64,000 nt of DNA from a bacterium (lineage in GTDB: Bacteria > Desulfobacterota > Deferrisomatia > Deferrisomatales > BM512): NCBI GenBank assembly GCA_004322275.1, contig SCTA01000029.1:27677-91676 (forward strand), in the 5' to 3' direction. The notes under the pieces were generated by a model, which did no database searches, was not told the DNA's origin, and worked only from the letters and a program-made list of their open reading frames with translations. Position numbers and translations under genes: made by a program. Positions 35,269 through 44,206 of this stretch are shown here, in pieces; the first letter of the stretch is position 1; every line of letters begins with the position of its first letter.

Positions 35269-36057
35269 ATGAGAAGCCTCGCGTGGATTTTGCCGGTCTT
35301 TTTAATTATCGCGGTTGCGGTTTCATCCAACGCCGCCGACGCTACGGGGCTTGACAAGGCCCTGGCAACCCCCGGAACCCTGCGCTCCGTCTTTTTTGTC
35401 GAGGGGATGAGTTGCCGGGCGTGCACCACCATCCTCGAAAAGCGCATAGCGAACGCGCCGGGCGTCCTTTGGTCGCGGTTCAACTTCCCCCTGCGCCTTC
35501 TGACCCTCTACCACGACCCCAAAATAGTCTCCAGAGACAAAATCGCGGCGCTGGTTAACGATTCGGGCGAGCTCAAGGCCGTGTTTTTGTCCGGCGTAGC
35601 CGCTTCCGAGCTAAAGCCGGTCACCAGGGTGAACCTTGGAGAGTGGAAAGGCGGCAAGGTTATGCACTGCGACACCATTGCAATACTGAGACCATTCGAG
35701 CATTTCCTGAAAGAACTCCTCGGGGAGACCCGAGAGCTTCCTCAGGCGAGGTACGAAATTCTGGGCGAGCACGTGAGGAACAAGATTTTTCTGGAGGCCG
35801 CTAAAAAAGCCGGTTACGGCAGGAAGGCCGGGGCGGAGGAGTTTCCGCCGGTTATCGCGAAGGATTTTTACTGGCCGGAGACCTTGAGGCCCCTCACCGC
35901 CGATGAAAAAATCATAGCCGCCTTCATAGAGGAAGAGGTGACGAAAAAAGATCCCGAAAAGTCCGGCAAACTCTTCGACGCCTGGCTCCTGGCCCTCTGG
36001 CGCGACCTGAATTTCAATTTTTACGGTGAATTCGCCGAAGGCAAGCTAAAGCCTTAG
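35269..36057 (+). CDS. Secreted heavy-metal-associated (HMA) domain protein
   Basis: This 262-aa protein has a signal peptide (about residues 1-23). An HMA-like metal-binding domain (about 38-105) follows, with GMSCRAC giving the Cys49-x-x-Cys52 pair. The remainder, about 150 residues, is helical and not recognised. HMA domains usually bind Cu(I) or Hg(II) and are mostly cytoplasmic, so a periplasmic copy with a large unknown tail is unusual. AAGGAGG precedes the ATG. Two further residues, Cys158 and His157, lie in VMHCDT. Confidence 0.72.
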   Translation: MRSLAWILPVFLIIAVAVSSNAADATGLDKALATPGTLRSVFFVEGMSCRACTTILEKRIANAPGVLWSRFNFPLRLLTLYHDPKIVSRDKIAALVNDSGELKAVFLSGVAASELKPVTRVNLGEWKGGKVMHCDTIAILRPFEHFLKELLGETRELPQARYEILGEHVRNKIFLEAAKKAGYGRKAGAEEFPPVIAKDFYWPETLRPLTADEKIIAAFIEEEVTKKDPEKSGKLFDAWLLALWRDLNFNFYGEFAEGKLKP

Positions 36058-36152
36058 GGCTCCCGAAGGGCCGGTGAATATAACTTCCCATTAACATTCC
36101 CGTAATTGAAAAAAGGTATCGTTCTTCCATGACCGAAGACTGTGGAGGGACG

Positions 36153-38519
36153 ATGAGCGACGGCGCAGCCCGGATTATCGACTGGAGAGAAAAGCCCGTT
36201 CAGGAAGAGCAGGGGCGAATAAGGCCGAAAAGCGCCCGTCAGGCGCTCGGCTGGCTTGGGTTTCCGGTTGACCGTTCCCCGGCGTCGGCGAAGCTCCCCT
36301 TCGGCCCCGGCGACGTCACTTCCGGCTCCGAGACCGAGTTGCAGGTGGCCGTATGCGGAAGCAGGGCGCAGGTCGACCTGCCTCTGGAGATAGAGAACAG
36401 CACCTATTTCGCAAATCTGACCCGGCGCGCCGAAGCGGGCGACATGCCCAGACAGGCTGTGCGCCAGCTTGAGCGTTTTCTTTCGTCCAATCCTTCAGGA
36501 ATCTGGGAAAACAGCTGGGTGAGGTTCCCCCTTTCGGTTCTCTCGCCAAGGGCTCGCGCAGAGTTCGACAAGGACATGCTCATCGACAGAACGGATGCTT
36601 CACTGGGCTTCAGAAGCGACCGTTCCCGCTTCATTTTCGACTATCACGGGGAAACCTGGATAAGAATACCCGTCAGCTACCTGCTCAAAATCGCCCTTGC
36701 CGATTTCGCCGGGAGGGAAAAGGGGTTTTCGGGGCAGGAAATCAACGTCGCGGAAAAACTTCTTTCAAATTTCCTCAGCGACAACACCTCTCCCGAGACC
36801 ACCTCCTTTTACATCTCCGGCGAAGACGGCCCTCTTGCCCTCGGGAGCGAGACGGCCAGAGAGACGGCCCTCCGCTATCTTTTCACCCAGCTTCTTCTGG
36901 CTTACGCCAACAAGGTTTTTGAGCTGAACAATCTGGGGCAGCGGGCGCTGGCCTACCTCTCGCCCCTGCCTCCGGTGCGGCAGACCGAACTCAACGAGCA
37001 CATTTCCGACGCCTTTTACCGCGAGCTTTTCATGAGCCCCTGTCTTTCAGGCTGGGACCGCGGGGAAGAAAAGCACAACTACATGGGGCTGTGTCACGAG
37101 GTGCTGAGCCGGAGCCAGCTAAACGCGCTGCCCAAGCTTCGCGAAGCCGGAGTAATCCAGCATAACCTCGTGGTTTTGCCGAACACCTCCAACATAAGCC
37201 TCGCCAACAACGGGACGCACGTATCGCTCGGCAGCCTTTGCCTGAGCCGGAGCCTGGGAGACGCTCCCGACGTACGCGCCCTGTCGGCGGAAAAGTATCT
37301 GGGCGACCTCGTCACGAAGATAATGGAGCACTTTTTGCTTCTCTTCGTCGAAACCTATACGGCCGCTCCCAGGCGGATATCCTTCGCGGATTTTCACCCC
37401 GAGCGCATCCTCGGATTTTTGCCCCACGAGCTCGACTACACGCACCTTCGGATGATCTGGCGAAGGTGGAAGAAAAAGGCCGGCAACAGCTTTTTGGGCC
37501 ATTCCATGACGCCTTACGGCCCCAAATGGCTGGACGGGCTTTTGTCGTCGGTGCTCAAGCTCAGGGGCGATTACGTGCCGGACGCCCGCCTTCTCGATTA
37601 CCTCGTCTGTCTCATGAGCACCTACGAGAACCACGCGCTTGACGGCAACACCGGAAACTGGGACCGGCTGAAGGCGGATCTGGGGCGGATGGGCGTTTTC
37701 AGCCCGAAGATGTCCATGTACATACCGATAAGGCAAAGAGACCTTCTGGGTTGCGGTTACTCCGGCTTCGAGGGCCGCCACTTCAGCGTTTACGAAAGCT
37801 TCGGGAGCGATCTGGGCCCCGCCATCGACTTGCAGAGGCTGTGTCTGGCGGCGGCCTTCGCCCTGGCGGGGTCGGGAAAAATCGAGCATGCCGACATACC
37901 CGACACCCCGTTCGTCGAGAGCGAGCGGCGGCAGATTTTTTTCGGCGCAGCCATAGGCCTCCCAACCTTTTTCGTAAGGGCGGACACGCCCAATCTGTTT
38001 TTGCGCAAACTGGTTGCCCGCGCCGTAGGCGTGCGCCAAAGCCGCCGTTACCCCGGCCGTTTGCGCGTCGGCCAGCACGAATACAGGCTGGGACTGGTCA
38101 ACTTTCTGGAAGAGGAGATGAGAGAGGTGGTTGAGTCTCTCGGCGCTTCGGAACTGCTCGGAGATCTCAAGGCGCGGCTGTCGGGCGAATTGCCGGGCGC
38201 CTCGCAGAGAATGCTGAGCGGCATCAGCGGCGGCGGCAGACAAAACCCTCTTTCAAAAGACGCCGAAAGCTTTAACAAAGAAGCCGAGAAATACTACCGC
38301 GAAAGCCTTCGCGAGAAGCAGATTTGCGAAGCGATAGACCTTGTCGTCCCGTGCTCCGGCCCTAGCGGCGCGGAGCGGGAAAAACTGGCCTTTCTCGCGA
38401 TCGAGGCGAAAGAAGGGCTGTTTCGGGAACAGATGAGCATCGCCTCGATCACCGGTCTTCTTAAATACATATTGTCGGTAGTCGCCGTGAGGAAAGAACG
38501 TGAGCAGGCAATTGTCTAG
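36153..38519 (+). CDS. Large uncharacterised protein in lipid-type operon
   Basis: I do not recognise this 788-aa protein. It has no signal peptide or clear membrane helix and appears cytosolic. Noticeable segments are NTSNISLANNGTHVSLGSLC (about residues 348-367), FADFHPERILGFLPHELDYT (about 420-440), GHSMTPYGPKWL and RQRDLLGCGYSGFEG. Several His, Asp and Glu clusters could be catalytic. The start at 36153 is preferred because GGAGGGA lies just before it, although the spacing is short and ATG 36129 is possible. The gene overlaps the PSD homologue by 20 bases. That coupling implies a shared lipid-related task. Confidence 0.75.
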   Translation: MSDGAARIIDWREKPVQEEQGRIRPKSARQALGWLGFPVDRSPASAKLPFGPGDVTSGSETELQVAVCGSRAQVDLPLEIENSTYFANLTRRAEAGDMPRQAVRQLERFLSSNPSGIWENSWVRFPLSVLSPRARAEFDKDMLIDRTDASLGFRSDRSRFIFDYHGETWIRIPVSYLLKIALADFAGREKGFSGQEINVAEKLLSNFLSDNTSPETTSFYISGEDGPLALGSETARETALRYLFTQLLLAYANKVFELNNLGQRALAYLSPLPPVRQTELNEHISDAFYRELFMSPCLSGWDRGEEKHNYMGLCHEVLSRSQLNALPKLREAGVIQHNLVVLPNTSNISLANNGTHVSLGSLCLSRSLGDAPDVRALSAEKYLGDLVTKIMEHFLLLFVETYTAAPRRISFADFHPERILGFLPHELDYTHLRMIWRRWKKKAGNSFLGHSMTPYGPKWLDGLLSSVLKLRGDYVPDARLLDYLVCLMSTYENHALDGNTGNWDRLKADLGRMGVFSPKMSMYIPIRQRDLLGCGYSGFEGRHFSVYESFGSDLGPAIDLQRLCLAAAFALAGSGKIEHADIPDTPFVESERRQIFFGAAIGLPTFFVRADTPNLFLRKLVARAVGVRQSRRYPGRLRVGQHEYRLGLVNFLEEEMREVVESLGASELLGDLKARLSGELPGASQRMLSGISGGGRQNPLSKDAESFNKEAEKYYRESLREKQICEAIDLVVPCSGPSGAEREKLAFLAIEAKEGLFREQMSIASITGLLKYILSVVAVRKEREQAIV

Positions 38520-39558
38520 ACATCATTTCAGCGAATTCGCGCACCAGTACGTCGATCGCGAAACAGGCATGATTTGCGCCGAAACCCTGGCGGGCGACAG
38601 GCTCTTGCGCACCATTTACTCGGAAGTCCGCGAAAGGTCGCCCTGGGTTTACCGCATGGCGACAGGGCCGGTAGCCACGCGCACCCTCGGCGCGATCATG
38701 TACGGCGGCCTTCCGTGCGTCGCCGTCCGAAACCCCGTCGCGCGGATGAAAGCGCTGGGCATGGAGCCGGGCGAGTGTCTGAACGACCCAAAAAAGTTCA
38801 GGACGGCCCGCGAAATCTTTGAAAGAAAGATACGCTACTGGGAATACAGGTCGCTCTGCCGGGGAACGCGGGAGGTGGCGAGTCCCTCCGACTCAAGGGT
38901 GCTTGTGGGGTCTCTCTCCGAGCAAAAGCAGTTTTTCCTGAAGGAAAAGTTCTTTCGGCTCGAAGAATTGCTGGGCGAAGACAGAACCGGCCTCACCGAA
39001 AGGTTCGAGGGCGGAGACTTTGCGATATTCCGTCTCACCCCCGAGAAATACCACTACAATCACGTTCCCGTGTCGGGCGTGGTAAGGGAAATATACGAAC
39101 TGGGCGGCCGGTTTCATTCGTGCAATCCCGGCGCGGTCCTCTCCGAAGTGACGCCCTACGGCAAAAACAAACGGGTGGTGACCCTGATCGACACCGACGT
39201 CCCCGGCGGCACTGAAGTGGGCCTTGTCGCGATGGTAGAGGTCGTTGCGATGATGATAGGAAAGATAGTCCAGTGCTACAGCGAATACGCCTATGACAAT
39301 CCCCGGCGGATCGAACCTGAAATGTTTCTGCGAAAGGGCCAGCCCAAAAGCCTTTTCATGCCCGGCTCCAGCACAAACGTGCTGATTTTCGAGAAGGGGC
39401 GGGTGAAATTCGCCCCCGACCTCGTCAGGAACCAGAGGCGCTCGGACGTTCACAGCCGCTTTACCCTGGGTTTCGAGGTGCCGCTGGCGGAAACGGACAT
39501 CAAGGTTCGCTCTTTACTCGCCGTCGCGAACGAGTCTTTCGAGGGGGCGAAGACATGA
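38500..39558 (+). CDS. Phosphatidylserine decarboxylase homologue
   Basis: This 352-aa protein follows the phosphatidylserine decarboxylase pattern throughout. The Asp-bearing SPSD comes first (SPADG in the family), then KEKFFRLEELLG. RLTPEKYHYNHVPVSG holds His185 and His188, and the C-terminus has GSSTNVLIFEKGRV. Family enzymes self-cleave at a Gly-Ser bond to make a pyruvoyl cofactor. Here the motif is Gly289-Ser290-Ser291-Thr292 rather than LGST, so the cleavage site is ambiguous. The start is GTG with GAGGAAAG upstream. It overlaps genes on both sides. Normal phosphatidylethanolamine synthesis or a related amino-lipid decarboxylation are both possible. Confidence 0.82.
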   Translation: MSRQLSRHHFSEFAHQYVDRETGMICAETLAGDRLLRTIYSEVRERSPWVYRMATGPVATRTLGAIMYGGLPCVAVRNPVARMKALGMEPGECLNDPKKFRTAREIFERKIRYWEYRSLCRGTREVASPSDSRVLVGSLSEQKQFFLKEKFFRLEELLGEDRTGLTERFEGGDFAIFRLTPEKYHYNHVPVSGVVREIYELGGRFHSCNPGAVLSEVTPYGKNKRVVTLIDTDVPGGTEVGLVAMVEVVAMMIGKIVQCYSEYAYDNPRRIEPEMFLRKGQPKSLFMPGSSTNVLIFEKGRVKFAPDLVRNQRRSDVHSRFTLGFEVPLAETDIKVRSLLAVANESFEGAKT

Positions 39559-40616
39559 CCCCTGTTCTTCAGAATATGCTCGTGATAGCCGCAACCGGTG
39601 CGTTAAGTTTCGCTTTGCTTTTTTGGTCGCACCGGCGGCTGGCGCAGGAGCGCTGGCAGATTGCCGCCGCGATTCCGCTGGAGAAGACCCCCGAAGGCGA
39701 CTGGAAAGGCCTGAACCTCACATGGTACGGTTTTTTCACCGCAACTTCGACGGCCGCCTCCACCGCCCTTTTTTTGCTAATGGCGGGAAGTCTGGGGATC
39801 GAAGCGGGGACAATCGCCGGCTTCAGTCTAGCGCTGCTGGCCGTTTGCCTGCCGGCGGCAAAGATTATCGCGAGGCTGGTGGAGGGCAAGCGCCACACCT
39901 TCACGGTGGGCGGCGCGGCTTTCGCCGGGCTTACTGCACTTCTTCCCCTGCACTGGCTTTTTGCGCATATGGGGTGGTTCCGCCCCGAAATCACAATCTT
40001 TCCGATACTTTCCGCCGTCGCCGCGTCGTACGCCCTCGGCGAGGGGATAGGAAGGCTCGCCTGCATCAGCTTCGGCTGCTGCTACGGGAAATCCCTCGAA
40101 GACGCGCCGGCGCCGCTACGCCGCCTGTTCGGAAATAGCGGCGTAACTTTCCACGGCAGCCTGAAAAAGGCCGCTTACGAAGGCGGGCTTGAGGGCAGGC
40201 CGGTAATCCCCGTTCAGGGAGTCACCGCCTTCCTCTACGTGTCCTGCGCGCTCGTTGGCCTTTTGCTTTTTTCGTTCGGATTCTACGCCGTTTCCTTTAT
40301 TTTTTGCCTTCTGGTAACGCAGGGCTGGCGCGTGCTGTCGGAAAGGCTAAGGGAAGACTACAGGGGAGAGGGGGCGCTCAGCGCCTATCAAAAACTTTCC
40401 TTAATCATGATAGTTTTCTCTATCGCGGGGACTTTTTTCGGAAACGCCTCAACCGTCGGCGCCGAGCCCGAGCTGTTCGCCGGAGTCCGGGTTCTGTGGA
40501 GCCCTCTGATGATACTTTTTATTCAGACGCTCTGGATGATTGTTTTTATATACATGGGAAGAAGCTCCATCACGGGCTCCTCGATCCGCTTTTACCTCCA
40601 TGACGACCGGGTTTGA
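39555..40616 (+). CDS. Divergent Lgt-like polytopic membrane protein
   Basis: This 353-aa protein has about eight membrane helices. The motif GEGIGRLACISFGCCYGK (about residues 159-176) resembles the Lgt signature loop as it appears in divergent diacylglyceryl transferase relatives. The start forms an ATGA overlap with the PSD homologue. The true lgt of this genome is at 4473-5276, so this copy probably moves a lipid head or diacylglycerol group to another acceptor. It is longer than Lgt, with an extra N-terminal helix and a Cys-rich loop. The specific reaction is unknown. Confidence 0.72.
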   Translation: MTPVLQNMLVIAATGALSFALLFWSHRRLAQERWQIAAAIPLEKTPEGDWKGLNLTWYGFFTATSTAASTALFLLMAGSLGIEAGTIAGFSLALLAVCLPAAKIIARLVEGKRHTFTVGGAAFAGLTALLPLHWLFAHMGWFRPEITIFPILSAVAASYALGEGIGRLACISFGCCYGKSLEDAPAPLRRLFGNSGVTFHGSLKKAAYEGGLEGRPVIPVQGVTAFLYVSCALVGLLLFSFGFYAVSFIFCLLVTQGWRVLSERLREDYRGEGALSAYQKLSLIMIVFSIAGTFFGNASTVGAEPELFAGVRVLWSPLMILFIQTLWMIVFIYMGRSSITGSSIRFYLHDDRV

Positions 40617-40638
40617 GGCGGGGCCGGAAACGGCGTAA

Positions 40639-40671
40639 AAAAGGGGCTGCGCGGTTTGCGCAGCCCCTTTT
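40639..40671. terminator. Bidirectional rho-independent terminator
   Basis: A perfect 14-base-pair stem (40639-40652 with 40658-40671) with a GGTTT loop, A-rich before and T-rich after, separates the convergent lipid-type operon and cytochrome cluster. Confidence 0.92.
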
Positions 40672-40692
40672 ATTTTCGTGAGCCCAGGGTCC

Positions 40693-41031
40693 CTACTTCT
40701 TTTCTTCCGGTTCCTTTGCTGCTCTTTTTGAATCCAGCATGAACGAGATGAGGTCGCGGCAGGTCTTAAGGCGAAAAAGATTTACCTTCCGGAAGGACTT
40801 GTCTTCGGCGTCGAGGCTGGTGGCCAGTTTGTCGCAGCGTTCGAGGAGGGAGGCGATTTCGGCTTCCGGCATGTCGGTCAGGGTATCCGTTTTCGAGCAG
40901 ACCGCTTCAAACTCGGTTTTCCACTCCTCGGAGGAGTGGCAGACGACCGCCGAGAAGAGCGCTATTCCCGCCAGTACGACGACGGCGCAGCTTGCGCCGG
41001 AAATCCTGCCCCAGCCGGTGTCATTCTTCAT
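40693..41031 (-). CDS. Small membrane-anchored protein of the cytochrome cluster
   Basis: This 112-aa protein has one N-terminal hydrophobic segment (about residues 13-31, an uncleaved anchor or signal). A charged helical domain follows with three Cys residues after the segment and no CXXCH motif. It overlaps the preceding cytochrome gene by 11 bases, so it is translationally coupled and likely part of the same complex. I do not recognise the family. Confidence 0.65.
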   Translation of the reverse strand: MKNDTGWGRISGASCAVVVLAGIALFSAVVCHSSEEWKTEFEAVCSKTDTLTDMPEAEIASLLERCDKLATSLDAEDKSFRKVNLFRLKTCRDLISFMLDSKRAAKEPEEKK

Positions 41032-41836
41032 CTATTTCCCTCAGCCCCTGCGGTTGCTTGTAAATTATCTTTCTCATGTCCGGATGACAGTGGTTGCAGT
41101 CCGCCAGCGGAAAAGCCACGCGCATGTGGCAGACGCCGCAAAAATTCCCGTCGATGTTAGTCGCCATTTTGAAGTTTTTCGTGAACTTCTTTTTTATGTC
41201 GAAAAGGAACGGGTGGCAGACGTTGCAATCGAGCCATTTTATGTGCTCCCCGTGGGGAAAGACCGCCGGGGATACCATCGCCCACTCGCTTTCGATTACG
41301 AGGTCCTCGCTGAAGGCGAGGTTGGTGAAAGCGGGTATGGTCAACTGGCTTTTCGGGTTTATGAGGCCCTTCTTCCAGGTCTCGGTCCAGTTAATCATGT
41401 TGCCGTGAAGCCCCGAGGGGAACTTTTCCAGCTCCCTGAACCAGTCGGTGCTTATGCGGATGTCGCCGTTGTGGCAATAGACGCACTCTTCGGCCTTGTT
41501 GTGACCGAAAAGCTCGACGCCGTTGTGGCACGCGCCGCAGAAACGCCCCTCCCGGTTGTCCGTCTCGGTTATCCCGGTGGCGTTGGCCTCCATGGCGAAT
41601 TCCAGCTCGAAATGGCAGACCCGGCAGGTGTACTTTCGCCGGTGCACCCAGTGCGAGAAGGACACGGGCTTGACGTTGTTTTGCCCGGAATTGCGCGAAA
41701 TGATGACGTTTCCGTACTCTTCCGGCGGGGGAAGGTCCGGCAGGGGGAAAAATCCCCATACTCTCTCCCCGGCGAGAAGTGCAACTCCCGCCGCGAAGAG
41801 GAGCAGTCCCGCTATTCTACAGGCTTTGAGTGGCAT
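41021..41836 (-). CDS. Hexaheme c-type cytochrome (two c7-type triheme domains)
   Basis: This 271-aa exported cytochrome has a signal or anchor segment (about residues 5-28) and six CXXCH sites: CRVCH, CGACH, CVYCH, CNVCH, CGVCH and CNHCH. They are arranged as two triheme repeats of the c7 type (FSHWVH...CRVCH...GRFCGACHNG and FPHGEH...CNVCH...GNFCGVCH). It overlaps the upstream paralogue by 25 bases. The ATG at 41836 is chosen so that the signal segment begins the protein. It would carry electrons through the periplasm. Confidence 0.88.
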   Translation of the reverse strand: MPLKACRIAGLLLFAAGVALLAGERVWGFFPLPDLPPPEEYGNVIISRNSGQNNVKPVSFSHWVHRRKYTCRVCHFELEFAMEANATGITETDNREGRFCGACHNGVELFGHNKAEECVYCHNGDIRISTDWFRELEKFPSGLHGNMINWTETWKKGLINPKSQLTIPAFTNLAFSEDLVIESEWAMVSPAVFPHGEHIKWLDCNVCHPFLFDIKKKFTKNFKMATNIDGNFCGVCHMRVAFPLADCNHCHPDMRKIIYKQPQGLREIDEE

Positions 41837-42621
41837 CTCTGGCAATCGGTCATCGGAAATGCGACCGTCAGGTGACACTGTCCGCAGTACTTGCCTTCGT
41901 AATTCTCAAGCATTGAATAGGTGGTCGAGCCCTGCTTTACGCCTTTGAATATCTCCGGGTGGCAGCCTTCGCACCCGTTCCAGGTGGTGTGTTTCTTGTG
42001 GGAGAATATTATCTCGGGCATTCCCTTGACCCCCGAAACGAGGTCGAGGTCCTTCGGGTCCTTTATCGCCTGGCGCTTGAAGGAAGTACCCTCGATGTAG
42101 TCAACCGGCTTTACCAGACCGGAAATCTCGGCCTGCTCCCAGTCCACGCCGTTGCCGAAGCGCGCCTTGGGGAGGCCCTCGGTGAATTTGGCGAAATTGT
42201 AAGCCGGTTCGACCTTTTCTCCGACGCTGTGGCAGCGCTTGCAGCGAGCCCTTACATCGTCTTCGCTGTATTTGTTTTCGCAAGCCCGAAAGACGGCCTT
42301 GCCGTCGGGGCCGGGCTTTCCGTTGTGGCAGACGCCGCAGTAATACCCCGCTACGATGTCCTCCTGAGTGACCGACGAGCCGTTGGCCTTCATCGCGAAG
42401 CCGATATCGACGTGGCAGAGCCTGCAGGTGAACTTTGCCCTGTGGAGCCAGTGGTCGAACTTCACCTCCGGCATCGTGGCCTTTTCGCCGGCCGGAACGG
42501 TCATTATCGCCCGTCCGAACTCGTAGGGCAAAGGCCGCCGCTTTTTTGTGCCGGTGGGCGAAGCCGAGGCAATCGCCGGGAGCAGAACTAGCGCAAGCAA
42601 AACTACGAAGGTTTTTTTCAT
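41812..42621 (-). CDS. Hexaheme c-type cytochrome (paralogue)
   Basis: This 269-aa protein has a cleaved signal peptide (MKKTFVVLLALVLLPAIASA) and six CXXCH motifs: CRLCH, CGVCH, CKRCH, CEGCH, CGQCH and CQRCH. They again form two triheme c7-type domains, each starting with an F(D/S)HxxH pattern. It is a clear paralogue of the downstream gene, probably from tandem duplication. AAAGGGA precedes the ATG at 42621. It lies 198 bases from the octaheme cytochrome gene, with a terminator-like hairpin between. Confidence 0.9.
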   Translation of the reverse strand: MKKTFVVLLALVLLPAIASASPTGTKKRRPLPYEFGRAIMTVPAGEKATMPEVKFDHWLHRAKFTCRLCHVDIGFAMKANGSSVTQEDIVAGYYCGVCHNGKPGPDGKAVFRACENKYSEDDVRARCKRCHSVGEKVEPAYNFAKFTEGLPKARFGNGVDWEQAEISGLVKPVDYIEGTSFKRQAIKDPKDLDLVSGVKGMPEIIFSHKKHTTWNGCEGCHPEIFKGVKQGSTTYSMLENYEGKYCGQCHLTVAFPMTDCQRCHSKPVE

Positions 42622-42765
42622 CGCGATCCCTTTTTCCCGAGATTGTGGAGCCACGGCGGCTTGCCATGTGAAATTTTCAACCGGATGGCACATTATAGCC
42701 TTTATCGCTCAAAATCATATACCGTTTAATTTCTTGTCAGTCCGGTATTGGTTTGGAAGGGAAAT

Positions 42766-42796
42766 AAAAACGGGGCCGGTTTTTACACCGTCCCCG
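42766..42796 (-). terminator. Terminator after the octaheme cytochrome gene
   Basis: CGGGG-a-CGGT stem (42771-42780 with 42787-42796, one mismatch), followed on the minus strand by TTTTT. It may reduce read-through into the hexaheme genes. Confidence 0.7.
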
Positions 42797-42818
42797 CTTC
42801 TTTTGGGCGATTTATCCT

Positions 42819-44180
42819 TTACCAGTCTTCTTTGGATTTTTCGACGAGCTTGTCGAAGTAAAGCGAGGCTTTGGTGAGTTTTGCGGTTTCCTCGCCGGAG
42901 TAACCCAGCTCCCTGAAGTTCAAAACGCCGTTGGGCGCGTGGCAGTTCTGGCAGGTCAGGGCCTTTTCTTTCGTGACCAGATGGTCGCTTCCGAAGTAGA
43001 GGGTCTGCCAGCCGGCCACCGGCTCGTAATTTTTGATGCCGAGGGTTTTTGCTGCCGAGGCGACGCCCGCGAGGGTGTCTCCGTTAGCCATCGGCTGGGC
43101 GAAATCCATGGCCAGGAGCTGGCCGGTGAGCTTGTCGAAGAAAACCTTGCCCTCGAAGAATTTGAAGGGATAGATTTTGGATTCCTTGTCGCCCCTGCTT
43201 CCCTTCGGCCCGATGAAGGACGGGGTATTGGCGACGGTTTTGTTGTACCAGGCGTAGACGGGAGCCGTCTCGTTCGCCTCTTTGACGAGGGTTGTAGGCT
43301 CGTAGAAGTTGTTTTCGTTTTTCGCCCAGACGGTGAAATCCTTGGCGAAAGCCCCGCCGGTGCGCGGTATGTGGCAGGTCTGGCAGGCTATGAGGGCGGT
43401 GTGGCGGTTGTAGTCGGCGTCCTTATGCGGCTCGGCGTTGTGGCAATCGGCGCAGGAAAGCCGCACTCCGTCGTTGGCCCAGTTGTTGGGGTCAAAGCCG
43501 GTGGGAAATTTGTGGTTCTTTACCTTGTGGCAATCCACGCAGCCCATTCCGTTTTCGGCATGCACGTCGGTTCCTTTGGTGAAGGAAAAACCGCGCTTGA
43601 AGAGGTAGCCGCCGCCGGCTGTCTCGTGGCAGACGGTGCAGTTTTTCACCGTCGGCCTGCCGATGGCCAGCGCCGCTTCCCTGCTTCTGTCCTGACCCAT
43701 CGTCACTTCGCCGTCCGGGCCTTTCGATGGCTTTCTCTTTGAGTAATCGTATTTGGCGGAATGGCAGACCAGGCAGTCGATGGAATCCTCCGCCGCCTGC
43801 CCCGCGCTTCCCACGCCGTTTACGCCGTCGCCGGGGTGACAGGTGTCGCAGCCGGTGTATTTGCTCTTTCCCGCCGAATTGGCCGGCGTCTCTTTAAGGC
43901 TGTTTACCACGTCGTTGCCGTTGCACATCGAATAGATGCGGTTTTTCATCCCGTATTCGACGCCCGGATCGGTGTTCTCGACGTTCGTCACCTTCGAGGC
44001 GTGTTTCCAGTGGACGGTATCCAGAAAAGTCTTGGCCGTTCCGGGATGGCACTCCTCGCAGGTTTTGGGGCCGAGGTAGCCGGTCTTCTCGATGGATTCC
44101 TTGCCGGGATGCTCTGCGGCCGCCGCGTTAAGGGAAAATGCGGCGGCGACAAGGCTCGCGGCTAAAATTTTGCGTTTCAC
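42819..44180 (-). CDS. Octaheme c-type cytochrome
   Basis: This 453-aa exported cytochrome has a signal peptide (ending SLNAAAA) and eight CXXCH sites: CEECH, CDTCH, CLVCH, CTVCH, CVDCH, CADCH, CQTCH and CQNCH. The size and heme number fit octaheme cytochromes of the tetrathionate-reductase-like group, but a pure electron-transfer role is equally possible. The start is GTG at 44180 with GGAGG upstream. It is flanked by a small periplasmic protein and a porin-like protein upstream and two hexaheme cytochromes downstream, consistent with a trans-envelope electron route. Confidence 0.9.
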   Translation of the reverse strand: MKRKILAASLVAAAFSLNAAAAEHPGKESIEKTGYLGPKTCEECHPGTAKTFLDTVHWKHASKVTNVENTDPGVEYGMKNRIYSMCNGNDVVNSLKETPANSAGKSKYTGCDTCHPGDGVNGVGSAGQAAEDSIDCLVCHSAKYDYSKRKPSKGPDGEVTMGQDRSREAALAIGRPTVKNCTVCHETAGGGYLFKRGFSFTKGTDVHAENGMGCVDCHKVKNHKFPTGFDPNNWANDGVRLSCADCHNAEPHKDADYNRHTALIACQTCHIPRTGGAFAKDFTVWAKNENNFYEPTTLVKEANETAPVYAWYNKTVANTPSFIGPKGSRGDKESKIYPFKFFEGKVFFDKLTGQLLAMDFAQPMANGDTLAGVASAAKTLGIKNYEPVAGWQTLYFGSDHLVTKEKALTCQNCHAPNGVLNFRELGYSGEETAKLTKASLYFDKLVEKSKEDW

Positions 44181-44206
44181 GTAGCGCCTCCGGATTATCG
44201 GCCGCT

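Noticed and set aside
37119..38243. Antisense frame over the 788-aa unknown gene
   Set aside because: Low-complexity Arg/Pro/Ala content and no start signal. The sense frame has a credible start and overlaps its neighbours in an operon.
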